NCBI GenBank assembly: GCA_007922195.1
Contig: ML682007.1
Coordinates: forward strand, 20,016,998 to 20,080,997
Origin: Podocnemis expansa
Taxonomy: Eukaryota; Chordata; Testudines; Podocnemididae
Direction: 5' to 3'
DNA: 64,000 bases
Shown here: piece by piece, positions 1 through 12,436 of the stretch
Position numbering within the stretch: position 1 is the stretch's first letter
Layout of the letters: each line of letters opens with the position of its first letter
Notes under the pieces: model-generated
Databases searched by the model: none
The model's input: only the letters and a program-made list of their open reading frames with translations
What the model was told of the DNA's origin: nothing
Translations under genes and position numbers: made by a program

Positions 1-450
1 CTGCACTAGCTTTCCTTATTTTGAAATGAGAAGATCCATCATTTCAAAATAAGGAAGGTCATTTTGAAATAATAAAACCTCACTTTATATCAAAATGATG
101 GTTAAATTGAAATTATTATTTCAAAATAACACAGTATAGCTGCATTATTTAGATTTGACTGTTATTATGATTTAACACTTTTTGCTCTTCTCTCTCCCAG
201 GGTGCCTTCCTCTTTCTATACATTGGGTTGGGACGTGGACCTTCTTGGGGGCCATCTTACCATATCTCCCATGGTGCCCCTCTCCTAAATCGAACTAGCA
301 ATTACTCTCCATGGACACGTTAGTTCCGTTTGGATTTCTAGTGAGGATATGTTAAATTGCTTTAACTTAAATCAGTTTAATGGTTTTATTTCGATTCAAT
401 TAGATCGATTTAAGTTAAATTGACTTAACAATCTAAGTGTAGACATAACC
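1..450. mobile_element. Palindromic MITE, left end cut by window edge
   Basis: The arms are made of self-complementary blocks of the TTATTTTGAAATAA and TTTAAGTTAAAT type. The right end reads GTGTAGACATAACCT, the reverse complement of the GGCTATGTCTACAC terminus seen on the other MITEs here. A non-palindromic core at about 184-330 (starting near CTCCCAGGGTGCCTTCC) is also present in the MITE at 27592-28111. There is no coding capacity. The family resembles PIF/Harbinger-type or crocodilian 'Chompy'-like MITEs, which is an inference from termini and style. The left terminus lies outside the window. Confidence 0.75.
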
Positions 451-3070
451 TGTAAGAGCTTTACTAGAAATGAAATCATAGCTGTCCCAGCTGTGCACTG
501 AAGTCTGAAAAGTTGTGGTAAAGCAGGGACTAAATAATGAGTCAGAGAAATGCATTTGGAGAAATAGGCAGACCTTGCCATGTCCAATATAATGGAGTTG
601 CCTGAACATCCAAAGATTGCCAGTTAGAGGTGTTGTAAGATGTGAACGCGTTTCCACCAGAAACTGGGTTTCTCAGCAACAGACAAGTTAGCTATTTATG
701 ATAGGTGGGAATGAGGGGGGCTTGGCATATAGCCTCATAGTATAGATGTGGAATCTATTTGTTCCCTGAGCAGATACAGGTCACGTTCACAGAAGTAATT
801 TAAAGTATGATCTGAGTGGAACAGTGTCATGTTTATTTCTGAAATGATTTGGGTTATGTGACTAGCATGGGGAAAAGGCACATAAACATCACAACATCTA
901 ATCAGATGTCACTGGAGCAAATTTGAAAACATTTGGAAAAGGCAGGGCTATTTTGCTAAAGAAAACAACTGGGAAGACAAAAGGACCCCAGCAGAGAAAG
1001 CAGCTCTTTTCCTGGGCATTTCTTATTTAATAAAGAGTCACATGATATGCCTAATTCCTCTGACACATCTCCAGAGAATATTAGGTGAGATTTTCCCTTC
1101 CCTTATGCAAAAAGGGAGGAGATCTATTTGGAGCTCTGAGGTTATTTTAACATAAATTTCTTGCTACTTAGTGACAGGTTATCTGGAGGTCATTTTCCTA
1201 TTAACTCTCTCTGTGTGTTTTCTTTCCTTTCTCCCCTTTACCTCCTCATTGTGTCTGTCTTTTCTTCCGTCCGCTCTAAAAGTGGCTGTTCTTCTATCTC
1301 CAAGTTCCTCCTGCTGTTCTGCAATAGACCAGTTCCTGTCTAACTCTGAACATACTCTGTAAGTCTTTTCTTTTATTACTGTACCATTGTCTGTGCGTGC
1401 ATATGTATGTTTATTATTCCTTTTAATGCATGTTTTACTTCCCTTGTGTGGCACATCGAGATGGAGATGATGAGGAAACATTAAGTAAACCATGTCAGAA
1501 AGTTATGTCAGAATGTTAAATGTGTCATTTCCTGTATTCAAATACTCCTACTGTCAGCATGCATTCTTTTTATGTTAGCTCTTCTGACTTTGAGCAGTAT
1601 TATTTGTTTTGTGGTAGTTCAGGGGCCCATTGCATTAGGTGCTGTACAAATGAATAACAAAGAAGACAAAGCATTAGCTGACAGGTATGAATTGCATGCC
1701 AGAGCTGTACAGAACCATGCAGACTGATCTGTGTTTAGACTGCAAACCTTTCTAATTCTTTTGCTCTGCCAGATATAACACTTAGGAAACTTACCCAGTG
1801 AATTCAGCTAAGGTTCTGACTAAGTTTTCTGGTGGGAGTAAGTAACCCTGGGGAGAACTGCACCTCCCACTACCCAAAAGAACCACATATGGCACAACGA
1901 CACTAGGAAAGATAGGAACTTTCTTCATGTGCAAGTTGTCACTCCAAACCTACTACATAGCTCCCACCACAGGGAGCAACAACTTGGTTTTGTTTGGCCT
2001 TGAGAGATAGCATGTATGGGATATGCTAGTGGAAAGCAGGGGTATTCTCCATGGCTTTGATGTGCTTTTCTCTGTGAATAGCAGCAGTCCAGGTAGTAGA
2101 GAAACAACAAGGGACCCAGTGTCCCACTGGTTAAAACTAGTACAAATGCCTAGTGAAAAGAAAAGGACTGTGGCAGATAGGGAGTTAATCCCTCTCTCTT
2201 TATTCTGATGGTGGACATTGCTGAAGTCAATACCAGCAACTGGAATACACAATAGATAAATTTTCTTAGTACAATTTCTATGTGTCTATTGAATCTTTAA
2301 CATAGATTAAGTTAACAAATAAAAAAAAAAGCCAGTATCTACAGTTGTCTGAATACAGCAGTGTGCCTTTGGTGGCAATACAGTATCTTTGTACCATCTG
2401 TAATTTCATCTAGCTCACCCCCTGGACAGACAGCACATAGATAAGTTATGGGGCTGATGCAAGCTGGACCCTTGCCATGTGTCAAGTTTGTCTGATGTAC
2501 TTCAGAACAGTTCTGCAGTAAGAATTGATGGGTGCAACGATCAGTTTGGCAAATTAATTTTGGTTCCCCTCTAAGGGCTCTAGGTAGAAATAAAGGAACA
2601 GTTAAGCTAAACGTCTGAAAATTTTTCTCAACAGCGAGGTCCGTAAAGGTGTATACTACTGTCCCCATGGGAGTAGAGGAAACCCTGTAACTGTGGATAT
2701 TTTGGAATGGACTGTATGAAGCACTGAGGGAGGGAGGAACCTGTTATGGCCAACCAGGACAGGAGAGAGGGAAAGCAGAAGAGGAGGCTACACCAGTCAT
2801 TTCCATGTCCAACCTGCAGGATTTCTTCTGGGGAATTTATGAACTGCCTGTTGCTAGACAAATCTCAGTAATTTTCAACATCTGTGATCCCATCACTACT
2901 GCAGCTGCCTGACCATGACTTTTAATGGCCAAAAAGAGACTACTAGGCACACATATGACCACACTCTGTGCTAAGCATGATTCTCTGTTGAGCACAAGTG
3001 AGGTTAATGGTCAGCAATTTTACATAGCACTTCACAGCTACTGGAGGCCTGAAACCACTCCCTCCTTGGT
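451..3070. other. Non-coding stretch without recognisable gene
   Basis: Only short overlapping frames are present, with no family motif or plausible exon. About 1610-1680 resembles the reverse complement of an L2/MIR-type 3' tail (a degraded 'cattg..ttaggtgctgtacaaa' block). An A10 run lies at about 2320-2330. Nothing else was recognised. Confidence 0.5.
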
Positions 3071-3078
3071 CTCTAGGC

Positions 3079-3214
3079 CAGTGGTTCTCAAGCACTGTTT
3101 TGCAACAGGTGGCAGAGCATGTCACCAGGAAACAGCCCTGACAAGAAGCTGGAGCATGGCAGCAGCTTCCCGGCAGTGGGCCAGGTTTGAACAGTGGCAT
3201 ATTGAGAACCACTG
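3079..3214. mobile_element. Short hAT-type MITE (CAGTGGTTCTCAA termini)
   Basis: It starts CAGTGGTTCTCAAGC and ends TTGAGAACCACTG, a terminal inverted repeat of about 13 bp. Flanks are CTCTAGGC (3071-3078) and CTCTAAGC (3215-3222), an 8-bp duplication with one mismatch, as expected for hAT insertion. It is non-coding; open frames crossing it run through element and flank alike. Confidence 0.85.
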
Positions 3215-3222
3215 CTCTAAGC

Positions 3223-5033
3223 TTCCCGAACAGCACCCTGCCTCCTTGCTCCAAAAGGTTCCTTCAGTACTGGTTTTAATATCAGTACATGTCTCTTCCC
3301 AATTCCTCCTGACAAATGCCTTTATTCCTGCCTGGAAGGGCCATTCCTCTGCATCCACCCTCTCTGCCAGCCTTTCCCATGCATTGAGGGGCAAAATGTG
3401 TCAAAGGAATTATTATATGATTAAATATCAGCTCAGCTTCTCTGTGCTCTGACATGGGAATTAACAACTCCACACACCCTCACTGTGTGTAAGAATTCCT
3501 GAGCTCAGTGCCAGGGCGGTTCTGAGTTCACGTAACTTCCTAAGCCTCTGCCAGTACAGCAGCATCCCCACAGCTATTTTTAACTTGCTAGCATGAGCCC
3601 TATTAACACAAAAGTCTATCCACCTCAATCAGGCGGCTCACTCCCAGTTGCAGTGTAGACATGCAGGTTTTCACCAGGCCAGCCAGGAGATACCTGCACC
3701 CCAACACCATGCTGACTATTAAAGAATTCAGCTGCATTCAGCTTTCCCACTAGGACTAATCTGGGCCAAACCTCCTCCATATGATACTCAGGAGTCTGTG
3801 CTCTGGTTCTGGCATTCTAGTATCAATTCAGGGAGAAACATGGCCTGTCTTTGTTTGAGTAACACAATGACAGACAAAAAAAATGAAGACCCCCCCCCAC
3901 CTTTGGAAGGAGTCTTCTATTAGCTGTAGTCTGAAGAGAGCCCCAAGGCTTCCTCAGCCCAAATAAATATGATCTAAAGTTAAAGCCAAGCTGGTTTCAC
4001 CTAACATAGCTATTCTTATTATCCCTGGGGAAAACTAGCTACTAGGTGCATCCTATAGAACTGGGCTTTCCTTTCCTTTTTTTCCCCCCTCTTTTTAAAT
4101 AAAACAAAAAGAAGAAGAAAAGTACTAGTATTATGCTAGGCACAGCTTTCTTGGATTGTACTCCTTCCCCCTACCTCTTTCATTAGCCCCTCTTCCCTGT
4201 TCTTTTATTCCTTCCCTCAGCAATCAGGTGCCTGCTGTCAATGAGGCAAATTAACATTGCTATAAGGAGCACCTGCTACTCCACCCATCCATGTCAGTCC
4301 CCTGCTGGGTTGTCTGGCTGTTTGGAAGGAGGATTTTAACTCTCTCCTTGCCAGACTGTGTGTGAGAGCCTTTCTCCTAATCATTAAAGCCACTGCTTTC
4401 TTCTGTAAGTTGTTCATGAGAGCCCTAATGTGAGATTTTGTGTCTTGCACCCTCACTCTGGTATCTCCTGTGCTGTCATTTCCATTCATTTCCTATTAAA
4501 GGACTGTAGTACAACCTCAGTTTCAAACAGGAAATAGCATATCCTGCCCATGACTTGGCTGTATGGCATTAGGCTTTTTGTGAGGTTTTCACAAGAGCTT
4601 GACAGAAGGGAGCATGAGGGTAGCAGATATTCAGATAGTGTGATTTTTCTCAAAGACATTTAGCACTTTTCTGTAGTCTCTGTATACACCTGCTGAAGTT
4701 TAAACTCATAATGGAATAATTGACTTCAGCAGGGACAATCAGATGCAACAAAGACCTTTTGAGCCAGTGACACTTTTGTGTTCTCCTATAGAATAACATA
4801 ACTTTGCACTCCCAGTCTGTGTGTAAGAAGTTGTGATCCATTTTCATAGGTACAGACTCGAGAGGGACCAGATCTACCAAGGGATTTAGGCACATGGGTG
4901 GGGTCAAGATTTAGGCATGATTGCACTCCACAAACTGCAAGCTCAACTACCACCTATCTCTAAACTCAGCACCTACGTTTTTGCTGTAAAAGGTCACTGG
5001 ATACCCAAGTTGCTGGGTATGCATACTGCTAAC
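3223..5033. other. Non-coding stretch without recognisable gene
   Basis: No ORF with family resemblance was found. A C9 run lies near 3890-3898, with purine/pyrimidine-rich tracts at about 4070-4120. Nothing else was recognised. Confidence 0.45.
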
Positions 5034-5152
5034 AAAGTGGGATTTTCTCCCAGGAAAGCTCATGCAATAAATAAATGTATTAGTCTTTAAAAGTGCCCCA
5101 GACTCCTTGTTTGTTTTGCTGGACTAAACTAACACAGCTACCCCTTTGGAGC
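5034..5152 (+). mobile_element. PLE terminal-repeat fragment with hammerhead-like stem
   Basis: The fragment contains AAGTGGGATTTTCTCCCAGG, then AAAGCTCATGCAATAAATAAAT, the TTAGTCTTTAA block, ACTCCTTGTTTGTTTTGCTGG and a CCCCTTTGGA end, as in the 3' end of the Penelope-like element at 38.7 kb. The CTGATGA half of the hammerhead-like core is missing (AACAAAG instead), so the copy is 5' truncated. No clear TSD was found. Confidence 0.75.
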
Positions 5153-6018
5153 TATGCCGCAAGTGGAACTCCTTTTCACATCCCTTCTTAGCAAGCAGAG
5201 GGGAGAACTGAATCCGAGTCTCTGGGTAAAGGGTTACAGTGAAGGGCTCCACCATCTCCCCCCCAGCCATTTTGAGTAGAGTTAGGACCTTCCTTACACC
5301 TCTTAGGACAGAAGTTCCTGTAGTCATCTAGGATGTGGGAGACCCTCAGTTCAAATTCCCTATTTACAAGAGCAGCATTAGGCATCTGATTCCAGGAGAT
5401 GGAAGGTCCTGGCTGTGACTTGTAAGCAGGGACTGGGACCTGGACCTCCATGCAGCCTAAACTATAAAGGGGGTAGAGTTTAGGGCATGCTTCTATCATT
5501 GGCACCTCCCTATGGCAAGCTGAGATGGGGGGAGCCACTTATAATAGTCACTTTTGTGCTTCCTGTTCGCTGGCACCCATGTCTTCCCATTTGTTGTATA
5601 GGGAACTACGTGATGGAGCTCCTGAGCCCAGGGTACCAATACCAGTGATTTTCAAGATGCTTAAAGCATTGCAATACCTCTGTCCCTTTATAGAGCCCAG
5701 CATGGGGTTAATTAATATTCTCAACCAGGAAGGGGGGAGAGGAGCACAGCTCCATCTTGTGTTGTTTCCAGTCAGATTTGGGGCCTTTTTTTTATTTTTT
5801 CAGTTTCAATTCCTATTTTATCCCATTTCTGACAAGATTTTTTTTTTTTTTTTGACGAATGTCTTCCGTGAACAGAAGAAACTCTTGACCTTCAAGCTGT
5901 TTGACTTGCTTTCACCCTTCCTTTTCAGGAGGCTGGAGTCTGCTGAAGGAAATCTAATAGGTCATGTGAGATGTACAGAAAAAAAAATCTTGGACCGGAT
6001 TCTCTAATGCAGCCATAA
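5153..6018. other. Non-coding stretch with T16 tract
   Basis: A T16 homopolymer lies at 5838-5853. A 160-residue frame crosses it but is phenylalanine-rich low complexity and has no family resemblance. No gene was recognised. Confidence 0.45.
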
Positions 6019-6026
6019 AACTAGGC

Positions 6027-6202
6027 CAGTGGTTCTCACCCTTTTGTGGGTTGCGACACACTTGGTGGCATACCACAACCCCACCAGCCCAACCCCTCAC
6101 CCCAGCCAAATCCAGCCATCTGCCTTGCTTTCCATGACATCCTTACCGCAGTGTGGTGGGTGACACAGTAATGTGTCCCGACACAGTAGCTGAGAACCAC
6201 TG
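6027..6202. mobile_element. Short hAT-type MITE (CAGTGGTTCTCA termini)
   Basis: Starts CAGTGGTTCTCACCC and ends TGAGAACCACTG. Flanks AACTAGGC (6019-6026) and AACAAGGC (6203-6210) match at 7 of 8 positions, giving the expected hAT TSD. It has the same termini as the 3079-3214 element but a different interior (GTGGGTTGCGACACAC...). Confidence 0.85.
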
Positions 6203-6210
6203 AACAAGGC

Positions 6211-8477
6211 ATAGTGAAAGGTAGTGACTTTCAGTCCCTTTTGGAGACTCTGTGGTTATTATACATTTGCCCAGAAGACACACAGCATAGGATAGAGAAG
6301 CCCGTGGGCTTCTATGATTTATACTGACTGCCTGCAACCTCTGAGAGGCTGGTAGGGCAGCCAGATATTACTGTACCAGTGAACATTGGGAAAATGGTGG
6401 GATCATCTACAATATTTCTCCATCACCCAAAGTTCCCAATGTGTGAGAAAATTCTCAAAAGCCAGCCAACCCAGTTTTAGCACTGCTGCTCCATACTGTT
6501 AGCTCAGCTCCGTGCATAGAGAACAGATTCATCATCCTTTCAGAAATGCTAAAAATTTACTGTTGCCATCATTCCTCACTCTGGTATTAATCAGAAGTAC
6601 CTTCACTGAGGTCATTGGAGTTACATTCATAGAAGAGCTGAGTGCATTCAGCATGAGCTGCATTCTGTTGGCCACTCACTGGTGCATGAATGTTATGTTT
6701 CTGTTGAGCTTCCTTTGCTCCAGAGAATTGTCTGTTAGTCTTGATCTCCAGCCTGGGTTTTAGCAGAGTATACTTCATCTGCTTCCCTCCACTGGCAAAG
6801 GACAGTAGACTCAAGGTAACAGACAGCATACATGCCATTAACAGGTTTCTAGAGAATGGCATACCCAGTTTCCTTTCCTTCTATCCAACATCAGTGAAAA
6901 CTCATCCGGGCAATTCGTAATTCATTTGTCCTTCTAGCTGTAGCTAAAGGGCTTGAACGTCTACCTCCATATGAAGTTATTTACACCTGTGCTAAGGGAC
7001 AACAAAACACTACCATTGTGATTTGTCACCATTTTTATATCTTCTTAGTTTAAATGCAAATGGTTACAGGAGGGACAAGGTACCACAGAATCAGGCCCGA
7101 AGTCTTGATGTAGGAAGGTGACTGGAAGAATAGAGAGAAGGGAATAGAGTTTACATGGGCCAGATCCTCAGCTGGTGCAAAATCAGTATAAACTCATTGA
7201 GCTGCCTCTGTTTACACCAACTGAGAATCCAGCCCAGTGGCTTCATCAGCTAAACAGGCTCCTGTGCTGGGTTGCTCTTGTCTCGTACCAACTGCACCGT
7301 GAGGGCTGGAGTTAAAAGGAGAAGCATATTTCACAATTTGCCGTTGTCAAAACCAGCCCTGATTTGTCACAGTCTTCCAAGTCATCACTTTGATTAGGCC
7401 CTGACACAGAAAAACATTTAGGTTGTCAAGGCAATCTCTGCACCCAGTGATTCATCCAGAAGGGAATTAGCTGTTCCAAGATATCTAGTTATGATGAATT
7501 GATTAACTGTGACAGGCAAGAAAGGTGGCAGTGGAAAAGGTGGTTGGGGGAAGGCAAATGTGCTTTTTTTTTTTTCTTGGCCATCTGGCATTACATAAAG
7601 TTTGCTTCTTGCAGTTTGCTGTGACCAAGGAAACAGGTGTCTTGGATTTAGGGTCCCAGTGGGAAATAATTAGAGGTTCATCAAGCCAAAATATGCACTT
7701 CATTTCTGTATATAAGATGAAGACTGTGGCTGGAGGTCATATTTAACTTCACCTTTAATAGAAAACAACATTCAGCACTGATGAGATTTTTGGTACAAAT
7801 TGGTGAAGCATATTTTGGCTCACCTGATGGGCACAAATAATTTTAGTAGAAACTGATCAATCAGAACCAGCAAAAAAAAAGTGTGTGTCTGGGATGGGGA
7901 ACATGAAAAACATCAAAAAGGAAATGAAACCAGGAGACCCAAATATTTCTTCAAATTAAATCTTTCTGTGTGTGTGGCCTGTGTGTAAATGATGTGCTTG
8001 CATGGGTATGAGTGGTTCTTTGTGACTGGATCCAGGGCGTGACAGTCAGCTAGCCTGGGTCTAAGTGGGCATGCAAGTGGTGAGAATGTGGTCAGAGTGT
8101 ACATGAACATGTGTTTATTTGTAACTGTTGTGTGTAGGGATGAATGTTGACTTCTTGATCTGTTCTATCAGTTTCGGGGATGTTGGAGTACATGGCACCA
8201 AGAAAAGGGTTGGTTAATTAATTGCTTGGTATACAATTGCTGCAACGGGGAATGTACAGATAGTACTTTCGTGTCTCAGAATGAATGAGGGCTGTTTTCA
8301 TTGACTATGAGTTGAAATTAAGAAAAAAAGAATAGCCAAAAAAAGCAGGTCAGATTTTGTATTGCACAGATACACTGCATCCCTTTAAATAGCTGAAACA
8401 GAAACAGAGAAGCTGAGTCTTCCCTGACTAAATCTGGTAACCCAGGATGAACTCCCAGTGAAGCCAGGGCAATTATA
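6211..8477. other. Mostly unique non-coding sequence
   Basis: No gene was recognised. A small palindromic repeat lies at 7157-7235 (listed separately), and an uninterrupted T run at about 7564-7575. The rest shows no structure I can name. Confidence 0.45.
7157..7235. repeat. Small palindromic repeat (GGGCCAGATCCTCAGCTGGTG)
   Basis: The left arm GGGCCAGATCCTCAGCTGGTG and the right end TTTACACCAACTGAGAATCC followed by AGCCC are imperfect reverse complements, so the 79-bp unit could fold as one hairpin. It resembles a palindromic short repeat common in sauropsid DNA. The class is unassigned. Confidence 0.6.
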
Positions 8478-8490
8478 CCACTGTGTTGTA

Positions 8491-8627
8491 ATTTCTTCAA
8501 AGCGTCTGATGAAGTGGGATTTTCTCCCATGGAAGCTCATGCAATAAATAAATTTGTTAGTCTTTAAGTGCCACAGGACTCCTTGTTTGTTTTGCTGGAT
8601 TAGACTAACATGACTGCCCCTTTGGAA
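8491..8627 (+). mobile_element. PLE terminal repeat, single arm, TSD-flanked
   Basis: It carries CTGATGA (8506-8512), a GTGGGA/TCCCAT stem (8514-8519 with 8525-8530) and GGAA where a hammerhead core needs GAAA. The conserved tail follows (TTTGTTAGTCTTTAAGTGCC, then ACAGGACTCCTTG) and a CCCCTTTGGAA end. Flanks CCACTGTGTTGTA (8478-8490) and CCACTGTTGTA (8628-8638) look like a TSD with a 2-bp indel. The G-for-A change probably inactivates any ribozyme here. Confidence 0.8.
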
Positions 8628-9346
8628 CCACTGTTGTATGAGTCAGGAGTCGGACCCTGGCTTTAAGCTCTTTTTGCACCTTCACCCTGGCCAAACCAAG
8701 GTCTGATTTTGTTCCTAGAACATCGTAACATCATGAACAGTACGCTGCTTAAACTAGTTGCTACGAGTGGCAGTGACTCCACCTGTGGAGTCACCAGGAA
8801 AAATCACTTGCTTGCTGGTTAAAGCAGCTTTATGGCTCCTCTGCATAGTCAGAGCTGAACAAAGGGGTTGTAACAAATCTGGCTGCTGCAGATACTATTT
8901 ATATAGTATAGCTGCAGGTGCACAAAGAACAGAACCCCTGTCTTATAGATCTAGAAGGATGAATACAGTCCAGAGTAACTATGCACTGGAAAGTACTCCC
9001 CCCCGCACCCCCTTGAGAATATTCCCTGAATTTACCAATGAACTGGAAAGTGTTTCCAAGTCTCTAAGAAGGATGCAATTCATTTTAGTCAGAAATTCAT
9101 GTTCAAACCCACGCAGAGCTTTTTCTTTTCAATTTGGGGTCATTCTTTAATGCATTTTAAATTGCTTTGTCAGTAGAAGATGAAGTAGTTTATATTTCTG
9201 AAAGGTAAATGTGCTTCCTAAAATACTTGTTAGCCATTGAATTAATCTCTCCCTAAAATCAAAGTTACTGAGGAAGGCACTGTAGCTTGTGAAACTGGAG
9301 GCAAAAAACATGCCCTGCAGTGAATGCCTTTGTCTGTGTGGCCTAG

Positions 9347-9729
9347 CAGGGCCATTAGCTATGGCGGGGGGAATTGGGCAAAGCCCCAGGTGTGAGTTAA
9401 AGAGGACGCCAGGCTAGACCCTTCCTGGCCCCAAAGAGGAACGTGCCTCAAAGGAAGATGCTCCCTGCCCGGCTCTAGCTGCCACTGAGCCAGGCAGTGC
9501 GGGCTGCTTTCCCTGCCGCCCAGCTCAGCACAGCCAAGGCACCCCCTGCCTAGCTCTGGCTGCTCATGGGGAAGGGACCCCCCCGGCTCTGGCCGCAGTG
9601 GTGTATGGACACCCCCCACTTGCTCTGGCGTCTAGGGGGAAAAGTTGGGCCCCGATCTGGGGCCGGGGGGGGGGGGGGCATCTTTGGGGCTGCTTGCCCA
9701 GAGCAGCCATATCTCTAGTTACGGCCCTG
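9347..9729. mobile_element. GC-rich hAT-type element (CAGGGCCGTAACTAG family)
   Basis: Starts CAGGGCCATTAGCTATG; the reverse complement of the end is CAGGGCCGTAACTAGAG. Flanks TGGCCTAG (9339-9346) and TGGCCTCC (9730-9737) match at 6 of 8. The interior is GC-rich and holds a G14 run at 9665-9678. A shorter copy with the same termini lies at 54545-54714. No transposase is encoded. Confidence 0.8.
9665..9678 (+). repeat. G14 homopolymer
   Basis: Fourteen consecutive G lie inside the hAT element. Length polymorphism or quadruplex formation is plausible. Confidence 0.95.
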
Positions 9730-9910
9730 TGGCCTCCTATAGCCCTGGGAGAAAGCACAGAAGCAGTTCACTAAAGACCTGAGCCTGAGTCCCTGCTTTG
9801 GGTTTCAGTGGAACTTGCAAATGTTTATGTACCTGAATCACACCTAGCTAGATCGCTTTTTAACCTGAGGATTAAATAAGTAGTTCAAGAAAGCTAAGTC
9901 GATATTCAGG

Positions 9911-10318
9911 GGATATGTCTACATTTGCAAGGTAGTTCAAATTAAGGAGGCTTAATTCAAAATAACTTAGTCCCTGTGTACTCTAGGCTTTCATTAGTTC
10001 AAATTAAGAAATTCCTTAATCTGAACTAATGAAAGCTTAGTTCAAACTAGTTAAGACCTGCTGATTAGTTCGAACTAAGCCTTTAGTTCGAACTAAGGAT
10101 GATGTAGACAAGGATTAACCCTTAATTCAAACCTAATAAGTTTGAACTATGGGCAGTTAGTTTGAATTAACAAAGTGGACTAATTCAAATTAATGCTAGT
10201 TCTAATTAGTCCATATTATTAATTCAAACTAATAAGTTCGAGTTTAGTTCGAACCAACGCCAAACTTATTAGTTTGAATTATCAAATTTGAATTAACTTT
10301 TCCTAGTGTAGATGTAGC
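9911..10318. mobile_element. Palindromic MITE, TTCGAA-arm type
   Basis: Left end GGATATGTCTACATTTGC; reverse complement of the right end GGCTACATCTACACTAGG. The interior is a series of TTAGTTCGAACTAA and AATTCAAATTAA blocks, so much of the 408 bp is self-complementary. No coding capacity. TSD not assigned. Confidence 0.8.
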
Positions 10319-12436
10319 CAGGGAGATTCAGTCCTGTTCTGCATCCTTCATGCCAGCTGGGCAGCACACCAGGGAGCAGAAACCAGCCAGCACATTCTCT
10401 CCAGGGGATATTATTGCATGGTGAGACTCCAGTGATCACAGAGCCAACATGGCCAGCTGCACCACTCTCCTAGCACTCCACATGCAAGGACATGTCAGTG
10501 GTTTGGAGGAGGAGTATACTGGGCTGTGGTTATCCCAGTGATTCTTTGGAGACAGTTACTAAATGACATAAGATACAGCAGCTCTCAGGCTGCTTTAACC
10601 TGGGCTGGGGTTGAAGATTCAGAGAACTATAGCTGGGCCTGTTTTGCCGTTTCTCCCTTTCCCCTTTCTAGCATAGCCTGAGGGGCTGCCTTGGGGAGAG
10701 GAGCATCATTTATTAGGTAGATGCTGAGCCTTTGGCAGAGCCATTCGTGCTTCTGTCTTGCTGTCCCTGGGGTTTGCATGCCTTGGTTGCAGGAAGGCCT
10801 GCACCTCCTCCCTACAGTGACTGGTTGGTTTCAGATACTTTAGTTTAAAAATCAAAGGGCATGGATGAGGAAAAACATTTTTATCTCATGCCATAATCCA
10901 AAACAAGCCTCCTTAAAGTCACCTTGGAAGCCTGCAGGTTAGACTTCACTGCCCTTAAGGAATGAAAGCTCCCACTTTTGTGTTGCCTCTTTTCCCACTT
11001 TCAAGAGCCCTTTAGGGTGTGAGGGATGCACTCTTGTATTTGTTACAAGAAGTTCCCCATCACACAGCAATTGCTCTGGAAGTTGCTTCGGCAACGGAGG
11101 TATAAGTCACTTATCATCTCCAAATGGTGTCATCAAGGCAGAATTCAGCTGTTATGAAAGTGACTGAGAAGCAACTGCAAATCATACAGCTGAGCCGTTG
11201 CTTCCTGTTCAAGAGGACAATAATAATTATCAACACTGCAGCAGCAGCGGCCCAAGGGGACTAATTGGAGAAATTGTGCCTGCTGATTTACTCCATTGGT
11301 ATTATTGTGGGTGTCACATGCCATGAAGTTTCACACAAATGCTTTTGTGCAGGGGCGTGAAGGAATGTCCAAATATTGTGTAGCATTTACTCACCGTGCT
11401 AGTCAAAGAAACAGAATGGAGCACACATCCACATGGCATCTTGATGCTGCCTGAAAAGAAGAATTAAAATAAGAAGTTGCCAATATATTAGAGGGGGGAT
11501 GAGAGAAAGGAATGCCCTTTCCCTCTGCTAGTGTGCTGGATAAAAGAGGGGATTTGTATGATCAATGCCCTTACAACAGGATCACTGCACAGAATGGCTA
11601 CTGGAGCATTGGCAAAAGGATGCACAGTCTGTCACTCCATCATCCCTTTCTCCAGAGAACCAGAACGGGAGCTCAGAACGGTGATCTTTGACACAGAATG
11701 GAGGGTGAAGACTCTTCTCAGCCAGTCACGTTTCCCACTGTCATTTTCTTTCATTCCAACTTCCAGGGGTTGCATTGTGTCATAGCCACACCTTAGCATA
11801 CCAGAAGAGCAGGTGAAAGGACTTGTCCCTCTCCAGAATCCTCGCTCCCCGGTGATCAGAACCACTGCATGCATGGTGCAGATGGCAGCGCCATTTTCAG
11901 AGCTATAAACAGTATCGTTGTCATAGCTCTTTGAATGGTACTGCCATATGTACTGGAGAATCAGCATTTATGCTTGTGAGGGCTTTGGGCCAGCTGGATT
12001 TTCTCCCCAAATGAAGCTGAATCATGACATGTGAGTGAATGCATCATGCTGATATGAAGTGATCCCCCCTCCCCAGTACTCATTCTGGAATCTCCAAGGA
12101 CCTTCTCACTTGTCTACTAACCTGCAAAAAGAAAGTGTCCTGCATTTCAAGGGATTTGTGGGGAAGTCAAACCTCTTTGGTCAATGCAAGGAGAAGAAGC
12201 AGGTCCATGAAGAAGTTTGATGGCAAGTCAAAAACCCCCTGATCACAAAGAGCTCTACAAATGAGAAAAGGGAATGATATGGAGGTGTTTAAAACATGTT
12301 GCAGGAAAATGAATTTGTGTTGGTGCAGAGTAAATATTTCATTGTGAAGACAGAAGCCAATCAGTAATCAATGCATAGGAACCTCACACACAATCCACAA
12401 TAGAACTTGATAATGGGGCTTTGGCTCTGTCTGCTT
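10319..12436. other. Unique-looking stretch, possible conserved non-coding DNA
   Basis: No gene was recognised and few repeats are visible. The part at about 11040-11330 is balanced in composition, lacks transposon signatures and contains an RFX-like site at 11082-11095. Conservation cannot be judged from one sequence. Confidence 0.35.
11082..11095. promoter_or_regulatory. RFX X-box-like inverted repeat
   Basis: GTTGCTTCGGCAAC fits the X-box layout: two half sites, GTTGCT and GGCAAC, separated by two bases. RFX factors bind such sites in promoters and enhancers, including those of ciliary genes. No nearby promoter is recognised, so function is speculative. Confidence 0.3.

Noticed and set aside
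2925..3452. 175-residue open frame
   Set aside because: It runs through the hAT MITE at 3079-3214 and both flanks, with no domain or family likeness.
5525..6007. 160-residue open frame
   Set aside because: Phenylalanine-rich low complexity from a T16 tract; no conserved motif.
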